From the NCBI RefSeq assembly GCF_017355365.1, contig NZ_JADIJR010000002.1, forward strand, positions 124,001 to 188,000: 64,000 nucleotides of DNA. The letters are read 5' to 3'. A program made the translations under genes and the position numbers. This DNA comes from Microbacterium sp. SD291 (lineage in GTDB: Bacteria; Actinomycetota; Actinomycetes; Actinomycetales; Microbacteriaceae). Positions 23,960-32,205 of the stretch are shown here, in pieces (positions within the stretch are counted from its first letter, which is position 1; the number at the start of each line of letters is the position of its first letter). The notes below the pieces were generated by a model. That model did not search any database. It saw only the letters and a list, made by a program, of their open reading frames with translations, and was not told the DNA's origin.

Positions 23960-23965
23960 AGCTTA
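23960..23965 (-). promoter_or_regulatory. -10 box of initiator tRNA copy 1
   Basis: TAAGCT on the minus strand, 11 bases before the mature tRNA 5' end. It occupies the same position as TAAGTT before copy 2. Confidence 0.45.
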
Positions 23966-24050
23966 CGTGCCGTTCAGGGTCAAATCCAATCGGCTCCAGG
24001 TGGGCGTGTTGACGAGCTTCTATCGACTCGAACGAGGAATCCTGAGAATC

Positions 24051-24467
24051 ATGACCGAAGGTGAACGCACGATCCAGGTGAGTCGCGAGGGGATCGTGCG
24101 CGATGCCACGGTCGCGTGGCGGTTCGACCGAACGAGTTGGATTGTGGAGATCGTCTCCGCGGGCTTCGGCACAGCGCAGGCCCGAGCAGATGACGCATTC
24201 GAGGCGCTGTGCCTCATCCGAGAAGAACTCGAGCCGTTCGGGTGGCGTATCGGCGTCGCAGGGGCACAGGCAGACGTATGGCCCAGCGGCATGGCGCGCG
24301 ACCAGGGCGGCGGGCAGCGCGCATATCGGATGACGACTGAGCAGGTGGGGGATCTGGTGGATACGTTCGAACCCGTCGACCCGGAGACGGTGACCACGGT
24401 CGCGCTGCAGCGCGCCGAGTCCGACCGACTGTACGAAGCGATCCGACGCTCCGCACGCGTGGGATGA
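24051..24467 (+). CDS. Hypothetical protein between the two initiator tRNA genes
   Basis: A 138-residue soluble protein I do not recognise. It begins TEGERTIQVSREGIVRDA and alternates predicted strands and helices (TSWIVEIVSAGFGTAQ, DDAFEALCLIREELEPFGW, EQVGDLVDTFEPVDP); it has no membrane segment, metal motif or nucleotide-binding loop. The size and balanced composition look like a real folded protein. The start is uncertain: the ATG at 24051 gives the compact form, while the open frame reaches back to 23967, close to tRNA copy 1. It runs opposite to both flanking tRNA genes and is followed by the copy-2 terminator, which may serve both directions. Confidence 0.6.
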   Translation: MTEGERTIQVSREGIVRDATVAWRFDRTSWIVEIVSAGFGTAQARADDAFEALCLIREELEPFGWRIGVAGAQADVWPSGMARDQGGGQRAYRMTTEQVGDLVDTFEPVDPETVTTVALQRAESDRLYEAIRRSARVG

Positions 24468-24479
24468 GCTCACGTAGGC

Positions 24480-24521
24480 AAAAGGCTCCTGATCGGGTTT
24501 TCACCTGATCAGGAGCCTTTT
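24480..24521 (-). terminator. Rho-independent terminator of initiator tRNA copy 2
   Basis: A perfect 15-base stem (24480-24494 with 24507-24521; arm AAAAGGCTCCTGATC), six bases beyond the tRNA. It ends in TTTT on the minus strand and is near-symmetrical, so it could also stop the plus-strand gene ending at 24467. Confidence 0.85.
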
Positions 24522-24526
24522 CTCTG

Positions 24527-24600
24527 TTGCGGGGACAGGATTTGAACCTGCGACCTCCGGGTTATGAGCCCGGCGAGCTACCGAACTGCTCCACCCCGCG
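24527..24600 (-). tRNA. Initiator tRNA-fMet (CAT anticodon), copy 2
   Basis: Identical base for base to the gene at 23875-23948, with the C1-A72 mismatch, the three G:C pairs of the anticodon stem and the CAT anticodon. Identity extends slightly beyond both ends, giving 80-base direct repeats 652 bases apart. It has its own promoter and its own, different terminator. Confidence 0.95.
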
Positions 24601-24611
24601 GCACAAGAAGT

Positions 24612-24617
24612 AACTTA
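24612..24617 (-). promoter_or_regulatory. -10 box of initiator tRNA copy 2
   Basis: TAAGTT on the minus strand, 11 bases before the mature 5' end. It has the same spacing as in copy 1. Confidence 0.45.
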
Positions 24618-24679
24618 TCACGGAATCAGAGGGTCCACGAATCGAGACGGTGCCGTCGCGGATGGGGGAGGATGAGGGC

Positions 24680-25489
24680 ATGTCCGAGACCGCCGCGGTT
24701 CCAGTCGCCGTCTGCCAGTTCGCCCCGGTCGCTGACCGTGCGGACAACCTCGAGCGGATCGCGCGGCTCACCGCCGATGCCGCGGGGCGCGGGGCGAAGG
24801 TCATCGTGTTCCCCGAGTACTCCAGCTACTTCGTCGATCCGATGGACGCGACTCTGGCCGAGAACGCGGAGGGCCTCGACGGCGATTTCGTGACCACTCT
24901 CACAGCCGTGGCTGCCGAGTACGGCGTCGTGCTGGTCGCCGGGCTCGCGGAGCGGGCGAGCGACGGAGAGCGCGTGCGCAACACCGTCGTCGCGGTGCGC
25001 GGCGACGGCATCCTGGCGACCTACCGCAAGCAGCACCTGTACGACGCTTTCGGCCAGACCGAGTCCGACTGGGTCGAACCGGGGGATCTGGGCGACGCCG
25101 CCGCGTTCGACGTCGGAGGCCTGCGGTTCGGGCTGATGACCTGCTACGACCTGCGGTTCCCCGAGGTGTCGCGCACCCTCGTCGACGCGGGTGCCGACGT
25201 GCTCGTCGTGCCGGCCGAATGGGTCAGGGGACCGCTCAAGGAGCACCAGTGGACGACGCTTCTGGCCGCTCGCGCGATCGAGAACACGGCGTACGTGGTC
25301 GCGGCCGACCACCCGGCGCCGATCGGTGTGGGCCACTCGCAGATCATCGATCCGCAGGGCGTCGTGATCGCCGGGGTCGGCACGGCGGAGGGGATCGCGG
25401 TCTCCGCGGTCGAACGCGCCGCGATCGAGCGCGTCCGCGCGGTCAATCCGTCGCTCCGGGTGCGTCGCTACGCCGTCGTCCCTCGCTGA
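24680..25489 (+). CDS. Carbon-nitrogen hydrolase (nitrilase/omega-amidase-type amidohydrolase)
   Basis: A 269-residue nitrilase-superfamily enzyme with the full catalytic triad: Glu46 in IVFPEYSSY, Lys117 in YRKQHLYDAFG and Cys155 in MTCYDLRFPE. It hydrolyses amide or nitrile bonds. The DLRFPE context places it with the Nit/omega-amidase and deaminated-glutathione amidase group rather than with true nitrilases. The ATG at 24680 is preceded by a purine-rich GGGGGAGG. The convergent neighbour encodes an aminotransferase of the kind that often works with omega-amidase, transaminating methionine or glutamine so that the amidase can clear the resulting keto-acid amide. A joint role is plausible but inferred. 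Confidence 0.87.
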   Translation: MSETAAVPVAVCQFAPVADRADNLERIARLTADAAGRGAKVIVFPEYSSYFVDPMDATLAENAEGLDGDFVTTLTAVAAEYGVVLVAGLAERASDGERVRNTVVAVRGDGILATYRKQHLYDAFGQTESDWVEPGDLGDAAAFDVGGLRFGLMTCYDLRFPEVSRTLVDAGADVLVVPAEWVRGPLKEHQWTTLLAARAIENTAYVVAADHPAPIGVGHSQIIDPQGVVIAGVGTAEGIAVSAVERAAIERVRAVNPSLRVRRYAVVPR

Positions 25490-25496
25490 GCGCGGA

Positions 25497-26699
25497 TCAG
25501 CGGCCGAACGCCGCCAGCCGGGCCGCGGCCTCCTCGAGCACTTCGACGCGCTTGCAGGCGGCGAAGCGCACGAGCCCCGTGTACGCGTCGCGGTGCGCCT
25601 CCGACACGAAGGCGCTGAGCGGGATCGCGACGACGCCGGCCGCTTCCGGCAGCGCCCGGCAGAACGCCGCCGAATCCGCGCCGCCGATGTCCGTCGCGTC
25701 CGCGACCGTGAAGTAGCCGCCCTGCGGAGGCAGCACAGTGAAGCCGGCTGCCCGCAGACCTGCGCCGAGGATCTCGTGCTTGCGCGACAGCGCTGCCGCG
25801 GCATCCGCGAAGTACGCGTCCGGCAGGCGCAGTCCCGCAGCGATCGCCGGCTGGAACGGCGAGCCGTTCACGTAGGTGAGGTACTGCTTGACCGTCAGGA
25901 CCGCCGTGATGAGCGCCGCGGGCCCGTGGATCCAGCCGATCTTCCAGCCCGTCGTCGAGAAGGTCTTGCCGGCTGACGAGATCGTCAGCGTGCGCTCGGC
26001 AGCACCGGGCAGGGTCGCGATCGGCATGTGCGGGGCGTGGAATGCGAGGTGCTCGTACACCTCGTCGGTGATGATGACGGCGTCGTGCCGCTGGGCGAGC
26101 CGGACGACCTCCGTCAGCACCTCCGCCCCGAACACCGCGCCGGTGGGGTTGTGCGGGTCGTTGACGAGGATGATCCTGGTGCGGTCGGAGACGGATGCCG
26201 CGAAGCGGTCGAGATCGGGCTGGAAGCCGGGCGCGCGAAGCGGCACGGTGACGAGCTTCGCGCCGGCGAGTGCCACCGCTGCGGCATAGGAGTCGTAGTA
26301 AGGCTCGAACACCACCACCTCGTCGTCCGGGCCGTCGATCAGTGCGAGGAGAGCGGCGGTCAGCGCCTCGGTCGCACCGGCCGTCACGATCACCTCGCGG
26401 TCCGGATCGATGTCCAGCCCGTAGAAGCGCCGCTGATGCTCGCTGATCGCGGCCAGCAGGTCGGGCACTCCGCGGCCCGGCGGGTACTGGTTCGCGCCGC
26501 CGGCGATCGCCGCGCGCGCGGCCTCGAGGACCTCGACCGGGCCGTCCTCGTCAGGGAAGCCCTGACCGAGATTGATCGCGCCGGTGCGGGCCGCGGCCGC
26601 CGACATCTCTGCGAAGATGGTTGGCGCAACAGTTCCGTCAGCAGCGAGGAGTCCTGCGCCTGCCGCCGTGCGCCGCCATGCGCCGGGAATGACACTCAT
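25497..26699 (-). CDS. PLP-dependent class I/II aminotransferase (methionine/kynurenine/glutamine type)
   Basis: A 400-residue fold-type I aminotransferase. Landmarks are INLGQGFPDEDGP at the N-terminus, NQYPPGRGVPDLL, VNDPHNPTGAVF, IITDEVYEHLAF, and the PLP-binding lysine Lys245 in ISSAGKTFSTTGWKIGW; a C-terminal Arg region binds the carboxylate. The NLGQGFPDxxGP opening is typical of the YbdL/CCBL group, which uses methionine, glutamine or kynurenine. It would transfer amino groups to keto acids in the cytosol. TAGCCT seven bases before the ATG supports this start over the longer open frame. It is convergent with the nitrilase-family gene, with only seven bases between the stops. Confidence 0.87.
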   Translation of the reverse strand: MSVIPGAWRRTAAGAGLLAADGTVAPTIFAEMSAAAARTGAINLGQGFPDEDGPVEVLEAARAAIAGGANQYPPGRGVPDLLAAISEHQRRFYGLDIDPDREVIVTAGATEALTAALLALIDGPDDEVVVFEPYYDSYAAAVALAGAKLVTVPLRAPGFQPDLDRFAASVSDRTRIILVNDPHNPTGAVFGAEVLTEVVRLAQRHDAVIITDEVYEHLAFHAPHMPIATLPGAAERTLTISSAGKTFSTTGWKIGWIHGPAALITAVLTVKQYLTYVNGSPFQPAIAAGLRLPDAYFADAAAALSRKHEILGAGLRAAGFTVLPPQGGYFTVADATDIGGADSAAFCRALPEAAGVVAIPLSAFVSEAHRDAYTGLVRFAACKRVEVLEEAAARLAAFGR

Positions 26700-26706
26700 G
26701 AAGAAC

Positions 26707-26712
26707 AGGCTA
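26707..26712 (-). promoter_or_regulatory. -10 box, leaderless promoter of the aminotransferase gene
   Basis: TAGCCT on the minus strand, seven bases before the ATG ending at 26699. Confidence 0.5.
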
Positions 26713-26797
26713 AGGCCATAGCGGAAACTCACCTTCGCCATAAGAAACGCACAGACACGGGCGTCAGTCTGTAAGAGCGTTGATGAAGGAGCACACC

Positions 26798-28279
26798 GTG
26801 AACGAAGACAGCAACCAGGACCACCCGGGACAGGCGTCGAACGACGCCGCCTGGCCCACCGAGGAAGCCTCCACCGCCGACCGCTCGACGACGGATGCCT
26901 CCGCTGACACGACCCGCAGCATCCCGACCGCACCGCACGGCCATCACATCCCGCCGACGTTCACGTCGGCGCCGGCGGCCACGCACCCGTACGGTGCTCC
27001 GGCCGCTCTGCAGCCCCAGCCGGGTGCGGCATCCGCCGGAGCGGCATTCGGGATCCACACCGACGTGCCGGCGGCGGTGAAGGAAAGCAAGCCCCGCACC
27101 GGCGTGAAGTTCGCGGCGATCGTCGTCGCCGCAGCCCTCGTCGGCGGCGTCGCCGGATTCGGCGGAGGGGCGCTCCTGAACGCCGTCACGAACCAGACCT
27201 CGACCGGCGTGGCCGAAGGACCCGAGACCGTCACCGTCAACAATCCGGGCTCCGTGAACGAGACGACCGCGGTCGCGACCGCGGCCCTCCCCTCAGTCGT
27301 CACGATCGAGGTCGCCGGCTCCGATGAGGCCGGCAGCGGATCCGGAGTCGTCATCAGCGACGACGGCTACGTGCTCACGAACACGCACGTCGTCACCCTC
27401 GGCGGCGCGGCCGCCGATCCGGCGATCCGCGTGACGACCTCGGACGGCCGCATCTACGACGCGACGATCGTGGGCACCGATCCGATCTACGACCTCGCAG
27501 TGATCAAGCTCGAGGATGCCGAGGACCTCACGCCGATCGAGTTCGCGAACTCCTCGAAGCTCAACGTCGGCGATACCGCCGTCGCACTCGGCGCGCCGCT
27601 CGGACTCTCGAACTCGGTCACCACCGGCATCGTGAGCGCCCTGAACCGCAGCATCCAGATCGCCTCCTCGGCGCTGCCCGATTCGTCGGCGGAGGACGCC
27701 CCGGAGGAGCAGGCCCCCGAAGAGGGCGAGGGCCCGTTCCAGTTCGACCTCCCGGGCAACACGGCACCCGGTTCCGCCACGATCTCGATCGCCGTCATCC
27801 AGACGGATGCCGCGATCAACCACGGCAACTCCGGCGGCGCGCTCGTCAACAGCAAGGGCGAGCTGATCGGCATCAACGTGGCGATCGCGAGCTCCGGCGG
27901 ATCGGAGGACTCCGGCTCGATCGGCATCGGCTTCGCTATCCCGTCGAACATCGCCGAGCGCATCTCGAAGGAGATCATCGCCGACGGCGCCGCGACGCAC
28001 GGGCTGCTCGGAGCATCCGTGCGCGACGCATCCGGCGTCGAGGACGCCGAGGTCGCGGGCGCGTACATCGCAGAGGTGACCGGCGGGGGGGCCGCGCAGG
28101 AGAGCGGCCTCAAGGCGGAGGACATCGTCACCGCCTTCAACGGCGTGCCGATCACCAGCGCGAGCGATCTCACCGCCCAGGTGCGCGCGGCGGCGGCGGG
28201 CAGCGATGCCACCGTCACCTACGTCCGCGGCGGCAAGGAGTTCGAGATCGACGTCACCCTGGGAGAGCTCGCCGGCTGA
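26798..28279 (+). CDS. HtrA/DegP-type S1C serine protease with PDZ domain
   Basis: The 493-residue protein has a long cytoplasmic Thr/Pro/Ala-rich N-terminus, one membrane segment (~104-127) and a trypsin-like protease domain. The triad is His197 (TNTHVV), Asp232 (YDLAVIK) and Ser345 (NHGNSGGAL). A C-terminal PDZ domain follows (~400-490; GLKAEDIVTAFNGVPI). It should degrade or regulate misfolded envelope proteins under stress. An acidic insertion (residues ~295-325, rich in Glu, Asp and Pro) sits in the protease domain before the catalytic Ser, where HtrA regulatory loops lie. The GTG at 26798 has a strong AAGGAG six bases upstream, unlike its leaderless neighbours. Confidence 0.92.
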   Translation: MNEDSNQDHPGQASNDAAWPTEEASTADRSTTDASADTTRSIPTAPHGHHIPPTFTSAPAATHPYGAPAALQPQPGAASAGAAFGIHTDVPAAVKESKPRTGVKFAAIVVAAALVGGVAGFGGGALLNAVTNQTSTGVAEGPETVTVNNPGSVNETTAVATAALPSVVTIEVAGSDEAGSGSGVVISDDGYVLTNTHVVTLGGAAADPAIRVTTSDGRIYDATIVGTDPIYDLAVIKLEDAEDLTPIEFANSSKLNVGDTAVALGAPLGLSNSVTTGIVSALNRSIQIASSALPDSSAEDAPEEQAPEEGEGPFQFDLPGNTAPGSATISIAVIQTDAAINHGNSGGALVNSKGELIGINVAIASSGGSEDSGSIGIGFAIPSNIAERISKEIIADGAATHGLLGASVRDASGVEDAEVAGAYIAEVTGGGAAQESGLKAEDIVTAFNGVPITSASDLTAQVRAAAAGSDATVTYVRGGKEFEIDVTLGELAG

Positions 28280-28340
28280 CCCTCGTCCCTCGCCGGCATC
28301 CCTGTCCGGGACGCACGGCGACCACGGCTCCGACCTCGCA

Positions 28341-28388
28341 GAGAAGGACGCCACCCGCGCGATAGGCTCGCGTGGTGGCGTCCTTCTC
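28341..28388 (+). promoter_or_regulatory. Inverted repeat spanning the promoter and start codon of the first TagF-like gene
   Basis: Perfect 15-base arms (28341-28355 and 28374-28388; arm GAGAAGGACGCCACC) are separated by 18 bases that contain the TAGGCT box. The right arm covers the GTG start. It may terminate the upstream protease transcript, hide the start in read-through RNA, or bind a repressor. Confidence 0.6.
28363..28368 (+). promoter_or_regulatory. -10 box, leaderless promoter of the first TagF-like gene
   Basis: TAGGCT followed by six bases and the GTG at 28375, inside the loop of the surrounding inverted repeat. Confidence 0.5.
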
Positions 28389-29628
28389 TTTCGGCTCCGG
28401 CAACGTGGCGAAGCTGCTCCGGATCCCGCTGTACGTCGCAGGCCGGCTGGGCACGCTCGTCGTTCCGCGCGGCACCCGCTGGGTGTTCGGCTGCGGCGCC
28501 GGGATCGGCGACGGAGCGCTCGCACTGCACCGGCTCGTCACCGCGGAAGGGCACGAGACCGTCTGGCTGACCTCCTCGGATCGTCAGGCGCGCGACGCCG
28601 CGGCCCTCGGCATCCGCACTATCCCGAGGGACGGACTGCGCGGCTGGTGGGCGACCGCCAGGGCCGGCGTGCTCGTCGTCACCCACGGACTCGGCGACGT
28701 GAACCGCTACGCGAACTCCGGCGCCTTCCTCGTGCAGCTGTGGCACGGCATCCCGCTCAAGCGGATCGGCCTGGATTCCCCTGCCACGACGCAGGTGCCC
28801 GATGTCCCGGGGGCGTCTCTGCTCCGGCGCGTCATCGGCGCCCTCTATCGTGCCGCCGCCCAGCGCATCCGGGTGTTGCCTGCGTCGTCGCACCGTGCCA
28901 GGGGCCGGCTGGAGTCCGCATTCGGCCTCGGCGGCGATCGCGTCGTCGTCACCGGCGAACCCCGGGTCGACGTGCTCTCGGAGGGTCCCGTCGAGCAGCG
29001 GCGCGCCGCGGCATCCGCTGTACTCAGCCGGGCAGTCGGCGACCTGCCTGCCGGGGTCAGGACGATCCTCTACGCGCCCACGTGGCGTGACGGCGCGGCC
29101 GACCCCGCGGTGCCGACCGCCGCGCAGTGGATGCGGATCATCAGCGTCCTCGAGGAGGCGGATGCCGTCCTGCTGATCCGCTCGCACCCGCTGGGCGAGG
29201 GCGGCTACGCGCCGCCGCTGCCCAGCCGTCGGGTGCGCATGCTGGGTGCTGCGACGCTCCCCGACGTCACGCCCGCGCTCGCCGCGGTCGACGTGCTCGT
29301 CACCGACTACTCGTCCCTCGCCTACGACGTGGGACTGCTGCGGATGCCGGTGCTGTTCCTCGCCCCGGACACGCAGGAGTATGCCCGCACGCGCGGGTTC
29401 TACGGCCGCTTCGAGGACGTCGCGGGTGCCGACGCGGCCGGGACCTGGGAAGAGTTGCTGGAGCAGCTGTCGCTGCTGCTGCACGACGGCACCGCGTTCA
29501 CCGCGCGGGCCGAGCGGTCCGCTACGCTCAGCGCGGAGATGCACGCGTATCGTGACGGCGGCAACACCCGCCGCGTGTACGCGGCGATCCGCGCGCGGGG
29601 GATCCCCGCACCGAAGGGAGCAGTATGA
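28375..29628 (+). CDS. CDP-glycerol glycerophosphotransferase family protein (TagF-like) 1
   Basis: The 417-residue protein is built like the catalytic part of TagF teichoic-acid polymerases. It has a weakly hydrophobic N-terminus, then LVQLWHGIPLKRIG (the HGxPLK active-site motif), TILYAPTWRDG, LIRSHPLGEGG (second active-site His) and VLVTDYSSLAYD. It should transfer glycerol-phosphate or a similar polyol-phosphate from a CDP donor to a membrane-linked acceptor. Four such proteins occur within 6.5 kb, so it probably makes one linkage of a wall polymer. Two adjacent GTGs are possible starts; the TAGGCT box favours 28375. It overlaps the next gene by four bases. Confidence 0.82.
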   Translation: MASFSFGSGNVAKLLRIPLYVAGRLGTLVVPRGTRWVFGCGAGIGDGALALHRLVTAEGHETVWLTSSDRQARDAAALGIRTIPRDGLRGWWATARAGVLVVTHGLGDVNRYANSGAFLVQLWHGIPLKRIGLDSPATTQVPDVPGASLLRRVIGALYRAAAQRIRVLPASSHRARGRLESAFGLGGDRVVVTGEPRVDVLSEGPVEQRRAAASAVLSRAVGDLPAGVRTILYAPTWRDGAADPAVPTAAQWMRIISVLEEADAVLLIRSHPLGEGGYAPPLPSRRVRMLGAATLPDVTPALAAVDVLVTDYSSLAYDVGLLRMPVLFLAPDTQEYARTRGFYGRFEDVAGADAAGTWEELLEQLSLLLHDGTAFTARAERSATLSAEMHAYRDGGNTRRVYAAIRARGIPAPKGAV

Positions 29629-31061
29629 CGACGGCCCGGATCGATGAGACGGCAGAGACGCTGATCATCGCAGGGGCAGGTGCCCGTCCGTCGGGCGCCG
29701 AGCTGATCGGACCGCGGGCGCGGGTCACCGCGCGGATGTCGGGCGGTGGCACGACCTGGAAGGCGGTGTTCCCCCTGCGGGCGTCGCGCTGGGGCGGGGC
29801 GGAGCTCCCGCTTCCGGCGGGCGACTACGAGCTGCGGATCCCGGATGCGGACCTGGACGATCTGACGATCGCCCCGAAGCTGCTGGCCGGTCTGCGCGTG
29901 GCCGTCGACGACGGCATCGTGCGGATCGCCGCGCCGGTCGACCCCGTCTACGAGACGGCGGAGGGGCAGTCGACGCTCGAGGAACGCTACGTCGCGCAGG
30001 CGGGCGGCACTGAGAACGCGGTGTTCTTCGAGAGCTTCTACGGACGCAGCGTCGGCTGCAACCCGCGCGCCATCGATCGGGCGCTCGCCGCGCAGGCGCC
30101 GGGAGTGCGGCGCTACTGGAGCGTCGTCGACCTCTCGGTCGCGGTGCCGGAGGGCGCCGTCGCGGTGGTCGAGGGCAGCCCGGAGTGGTGGCGAGCGCGG
30201 GCTTCGGCCCGGCTGCTCGTCGTCAACGACTGGCTGCGCCGCAGGTTCGCCCGAAAGCCCGGTCAGAGGGTGCTGCAGACGTGGCACGGCACGCCGCTCA
30301 AACGACTCGCCCTGCACCGGCCGGGGTTCGACCCGCGGCGCATGGCGGCGGTCGTGAAGGAGTCGCGCCGCTGGGACGTGCTGCTCGCACAGAACACCTA
30401 CTCCGAGCGCATCCTGAAGAAGGCGTACGCGTTCCTCGGGCGTCCGATCTGGGTGGAGGGCTACCCGCGCAACGACGCTCTCGTGACGGGCGACGCCGCG
30501 GCGATCAGGGCAGCCCTGGGAATCGCCGCGGGCGAGCGCGTGCTGCTTTACGCGCCCACCTGGCGCGATGACCGCAGCGAGATGGTCGACTTCGTCGACC
30601 CGGAGGCGCTCGCGCGGCAGGCGGATGCCGTGGTGCTCGTGCGTGGGCACTCACGCACGATCGAGACGGACCGCGATCGGGCCGGCGCTCGGGTCATCGA
30701 CGTGACCGGCTACCCCGAGACCGCGCAGTTGCTGCTCGCAGCCGACGCCCTCATCACCGACTACTCGTCCGTGATGTTCGACTTCAGCGTCACCGGCAAG
30801 CCGATGTACTTCCTGGTGCCGGACCTCGATCACTACCGCGGCCAGCTCCGAGGCTTCTACTTCGACCTCGCGACCAGGGCTCCCGGACCACTGGTGCGCA
30901 CGCAGGAGGAGCTGGTGGCGGCGCTGTCGGATGCCGGGCACGAGCAGGCGTTCGCGTCGCGCTACGCGGCGTGGCGCGCGCAGTTCAACTCCCGGGACGA
31001 CGGTCGCGCCGCCGAGCGCGTGGTGGCGCGGATCCTCGATCAGGGGTTCGTCAGCCGCTGA
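29625..31061 (+). CDS. CDP-glycerol glycerophosphotransferase family protein (TagF-like) 2
   Basis: A 478-residue protein with an extra ~130-residue N-terminal beta-rich domain (ARVTARMSGGGTTWKAVFPL and similar), then the catalytic core: VFFESFYGRSVGCNPRAI, TWHGTPLKRLALHRP, LLYAPTWRDDRSE, VLVRGHSRT and ALITDYSSVMFDF. The complete HGTPLK and TDYSS motifs mark it as the most canonical TagF/TarF-type enzyme in the window. It would act at the cytoplasmic membrane face on polyol-phosphate polymer synthesis. It is translationally coupled to gene 1 (ATGA overlap, GAAGGGAG upstream). No CDP-glycerol synthetase gene (TagD/TarD) is in the window, so the donor nucleotide must come from elsewhere. Confidence 0.88.
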   Translation: MTTARIDETAETLIIAGAGARPSGAELIGPRARVTARMSGGGTTWKAVFPLRASRWGGAELPLPAGDYELRIPDADLDDLTIAPKLLAGLRVAVDDGIVRIAAPVDPVYETAEGQSTLEERYVAQAGGTENAVFFESFYGRSVGCNPRAIDRALAAQAPGVRRYWSVVDLSVAVPEGAVAVVEGSPEWWRARASARLLVVNDWLRRRFARKPGQRVLQTWHGTPLKRLALHRPGFDPRRMAAVVKESRRWDVLLAQNTYSERILKKAYAFLGRPIWVEGYPRNDALVTGDAAAIRAALGIAAGERVLLYAPTWRDDRSEMVDFVDPEALARQADAVVLVRGHSRTIETDRDRAGARVIDVTGYPETAQLLLAADALITDYSSVMFDFSVTGKPMYFLVPDLDHYRGQLRGFYFDLATRAPGPLVRTQEELVAALSDAGHEQAFASRYAAWRAQFNSRDDGRAAERVVARILDQGFVSR

Positions 31062-31083
31062 GCCGTGACGTCGCGTCGCCTGA

Positions 31084-32154
31084 CTACGGCAGCGGCGTGT
31101 TGCGGGTGCCGAGTCGAGAGGCGTCGACCGTGTCTCCCGCGCCCTTGAGCACGCCTCCGAGGAAGCCGACGCCCCACGCGACATGCATCGTGGGGAGCAC
31201 CAGCAGGGTCCACAGCCGCTGTCGGATGCCGCCGCCGCCCGGTGCGAGCGCGACCGCGAGCACCAGCAGCAGGTAGGCGGCAAGCGGCAGGTACACCGCG
31301 GACGCGATCAGAGACGCGACACCGCTCAGCGCCCCGGTGAGCTGCAGCACGCTGACGATCACTGCGAGGGTGAGCAGGAGCACGAGCGCGGGTGGGGCGA
31401 AGTAGCGGATGCCGTTGCGCCTCCCGAAGCGCCGCACGAGCTCACCGCGCCAGGCGCCGGTCGCCCGGAACTGCCGTGCCAGCCGCAGCCAGCTCTCGCG
31501 CGGCCAGTACGTGACCGACAGGCCCGGATCGAACCACACGCGGTGCCCTGCCTGGCGAATGCGGAGGTTCAGCTCCCAGTCCTCGCCGCGCCTGACCGTC
31601 TCGTCGAAGAGGCCGACCTCATCGAGCACTGATCGGCGCATCACGCCCAGGTAGGCGGACTCGGCCTCGCCCTCGTGCGCACCGCCGTGATAGGCGCCGC
31701 CGCCGAGGCCGACGGGGGAGTTGTACAGGCGGGCGACGGCCTTCTGGAACGGTGTGCGCCCCTCGGCGTGCATGACGCCGCCGACGTTCGCCGAGCCGGT
31801 CCGCTCGAGCGTCGCGAGCGCCCGCGCCGCGTAACCGGGCGCGAGCTCGGAGTGCGCGTCGACGCGGATGACGGTGGGGTGGCGGCTGGCCCGGATCGCC
31901 GCGTTCAGGCCCACCGGGATGTGCGCAGCCGGGTTGTCGACCAGGCGGATCCGGCGGTCGTCGCGGGCCAGAGCCTCCGCGAGCTCCGTGGTGCCGTCGG
32001 TGGACGGTCCGAGGGCGAGGACCAGCTCCGCGGGAACGTCGAGGTCCTGTGCGAGCACGGACTCGACGGCGTGCCGCAGATACGCCCGTTCGTTCAGCAC
32101 GGGCATGACGAACGACACCCCGTTCTCGGGCACGGTCGTTCCGGCGTCATCCAC
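31084..32154 (-). CDS. Glycosyltransferase family 2 with C-terminal membrane segments
   Basis: The 356-residue protein has an N-terminal GT2 (GT-A fold) domain: VSFVMPVLNERAYLRHAVES, a DAHSE metal-binding motif (VIRVDAHSELAPGY), and an acceptor region with RRGEDWELNLRIR (the ED motif). Three to four hydrophobic segments follow at ~250-335. This layout resembles enzymes that add sugars to lipid-linked intermediates, such as succinoglycan or ExoA-type proteins. It lies on the opposite strand in the middle of the TagF-like cluster, suggesting it decorates or starts the same polymer. CATGAT six bases before the GTG suggests a leaderless start. Confidence 0.85.
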   Translation of the reverse strand: MDDAGTTVPENGVSFVMPVLNERAYLRHAVESVLAQDLDVPAELVLALGPSTDGTTELAEALARDDRRIRLVDNPAAHIPVGLNAAIRASRHPTVIRVDAHSELAPGYAARALATLERTGSANVGGVMHAEGRTPFQKAVARLYNSPVGLGGGAYHGGAHEGEAESAYLGVMRRSVLDEVGLFDETVRRGEDWELNLRIRQAGHRVWFDPGLSVTYWPRESWLRLARQFRATGAWRGELVRRFGRRNGIRYFAPPALVLLLTLAVIVSVLQLTGALSGVASLIASAVYLPLAAYLLLVLAVALAPGGGGIRQRLWTLLVLPTMHVAWGVGFLGGVLKGAGDTVDASRLGTRNTPLP

Positions 32155-32160
32155 CCGTCG

Positions 32161-32166
32161 ATCATG
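32161..32166 (-). promoter_or_regulatory. -10 box, leaderless promoter of the GT2 gene
   Basis: CATGAT on the minus strand, six bases before the GTG ending at 32154. It is divergent from the next box at 32194. Confidence 0.4.
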
Positions 32167-32193
32167 TCACGGGCACCTCGGAGGTTCGCTGAT

Positions 32194-32199
32194 TAGCGT
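32194..32199 (+). promoter_or_regulatory. -10 box, leaderless promoter of TagF-like gene 3
   Basis: TAGCGT followed by six bases and the ATG at 32206. Confidence 0.5.
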
Positions 32200-32205
32200 C
32201 GTGGG

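Noticed and set aside
24051-24467. The gene between the tRNAs as a mobile-element remnant
   Set aside because: No integrase, terminal repeat or att-like partial tRNA copy is seen. Both tRNA genes are complete, so duplication explains the arrangement better than insertion.
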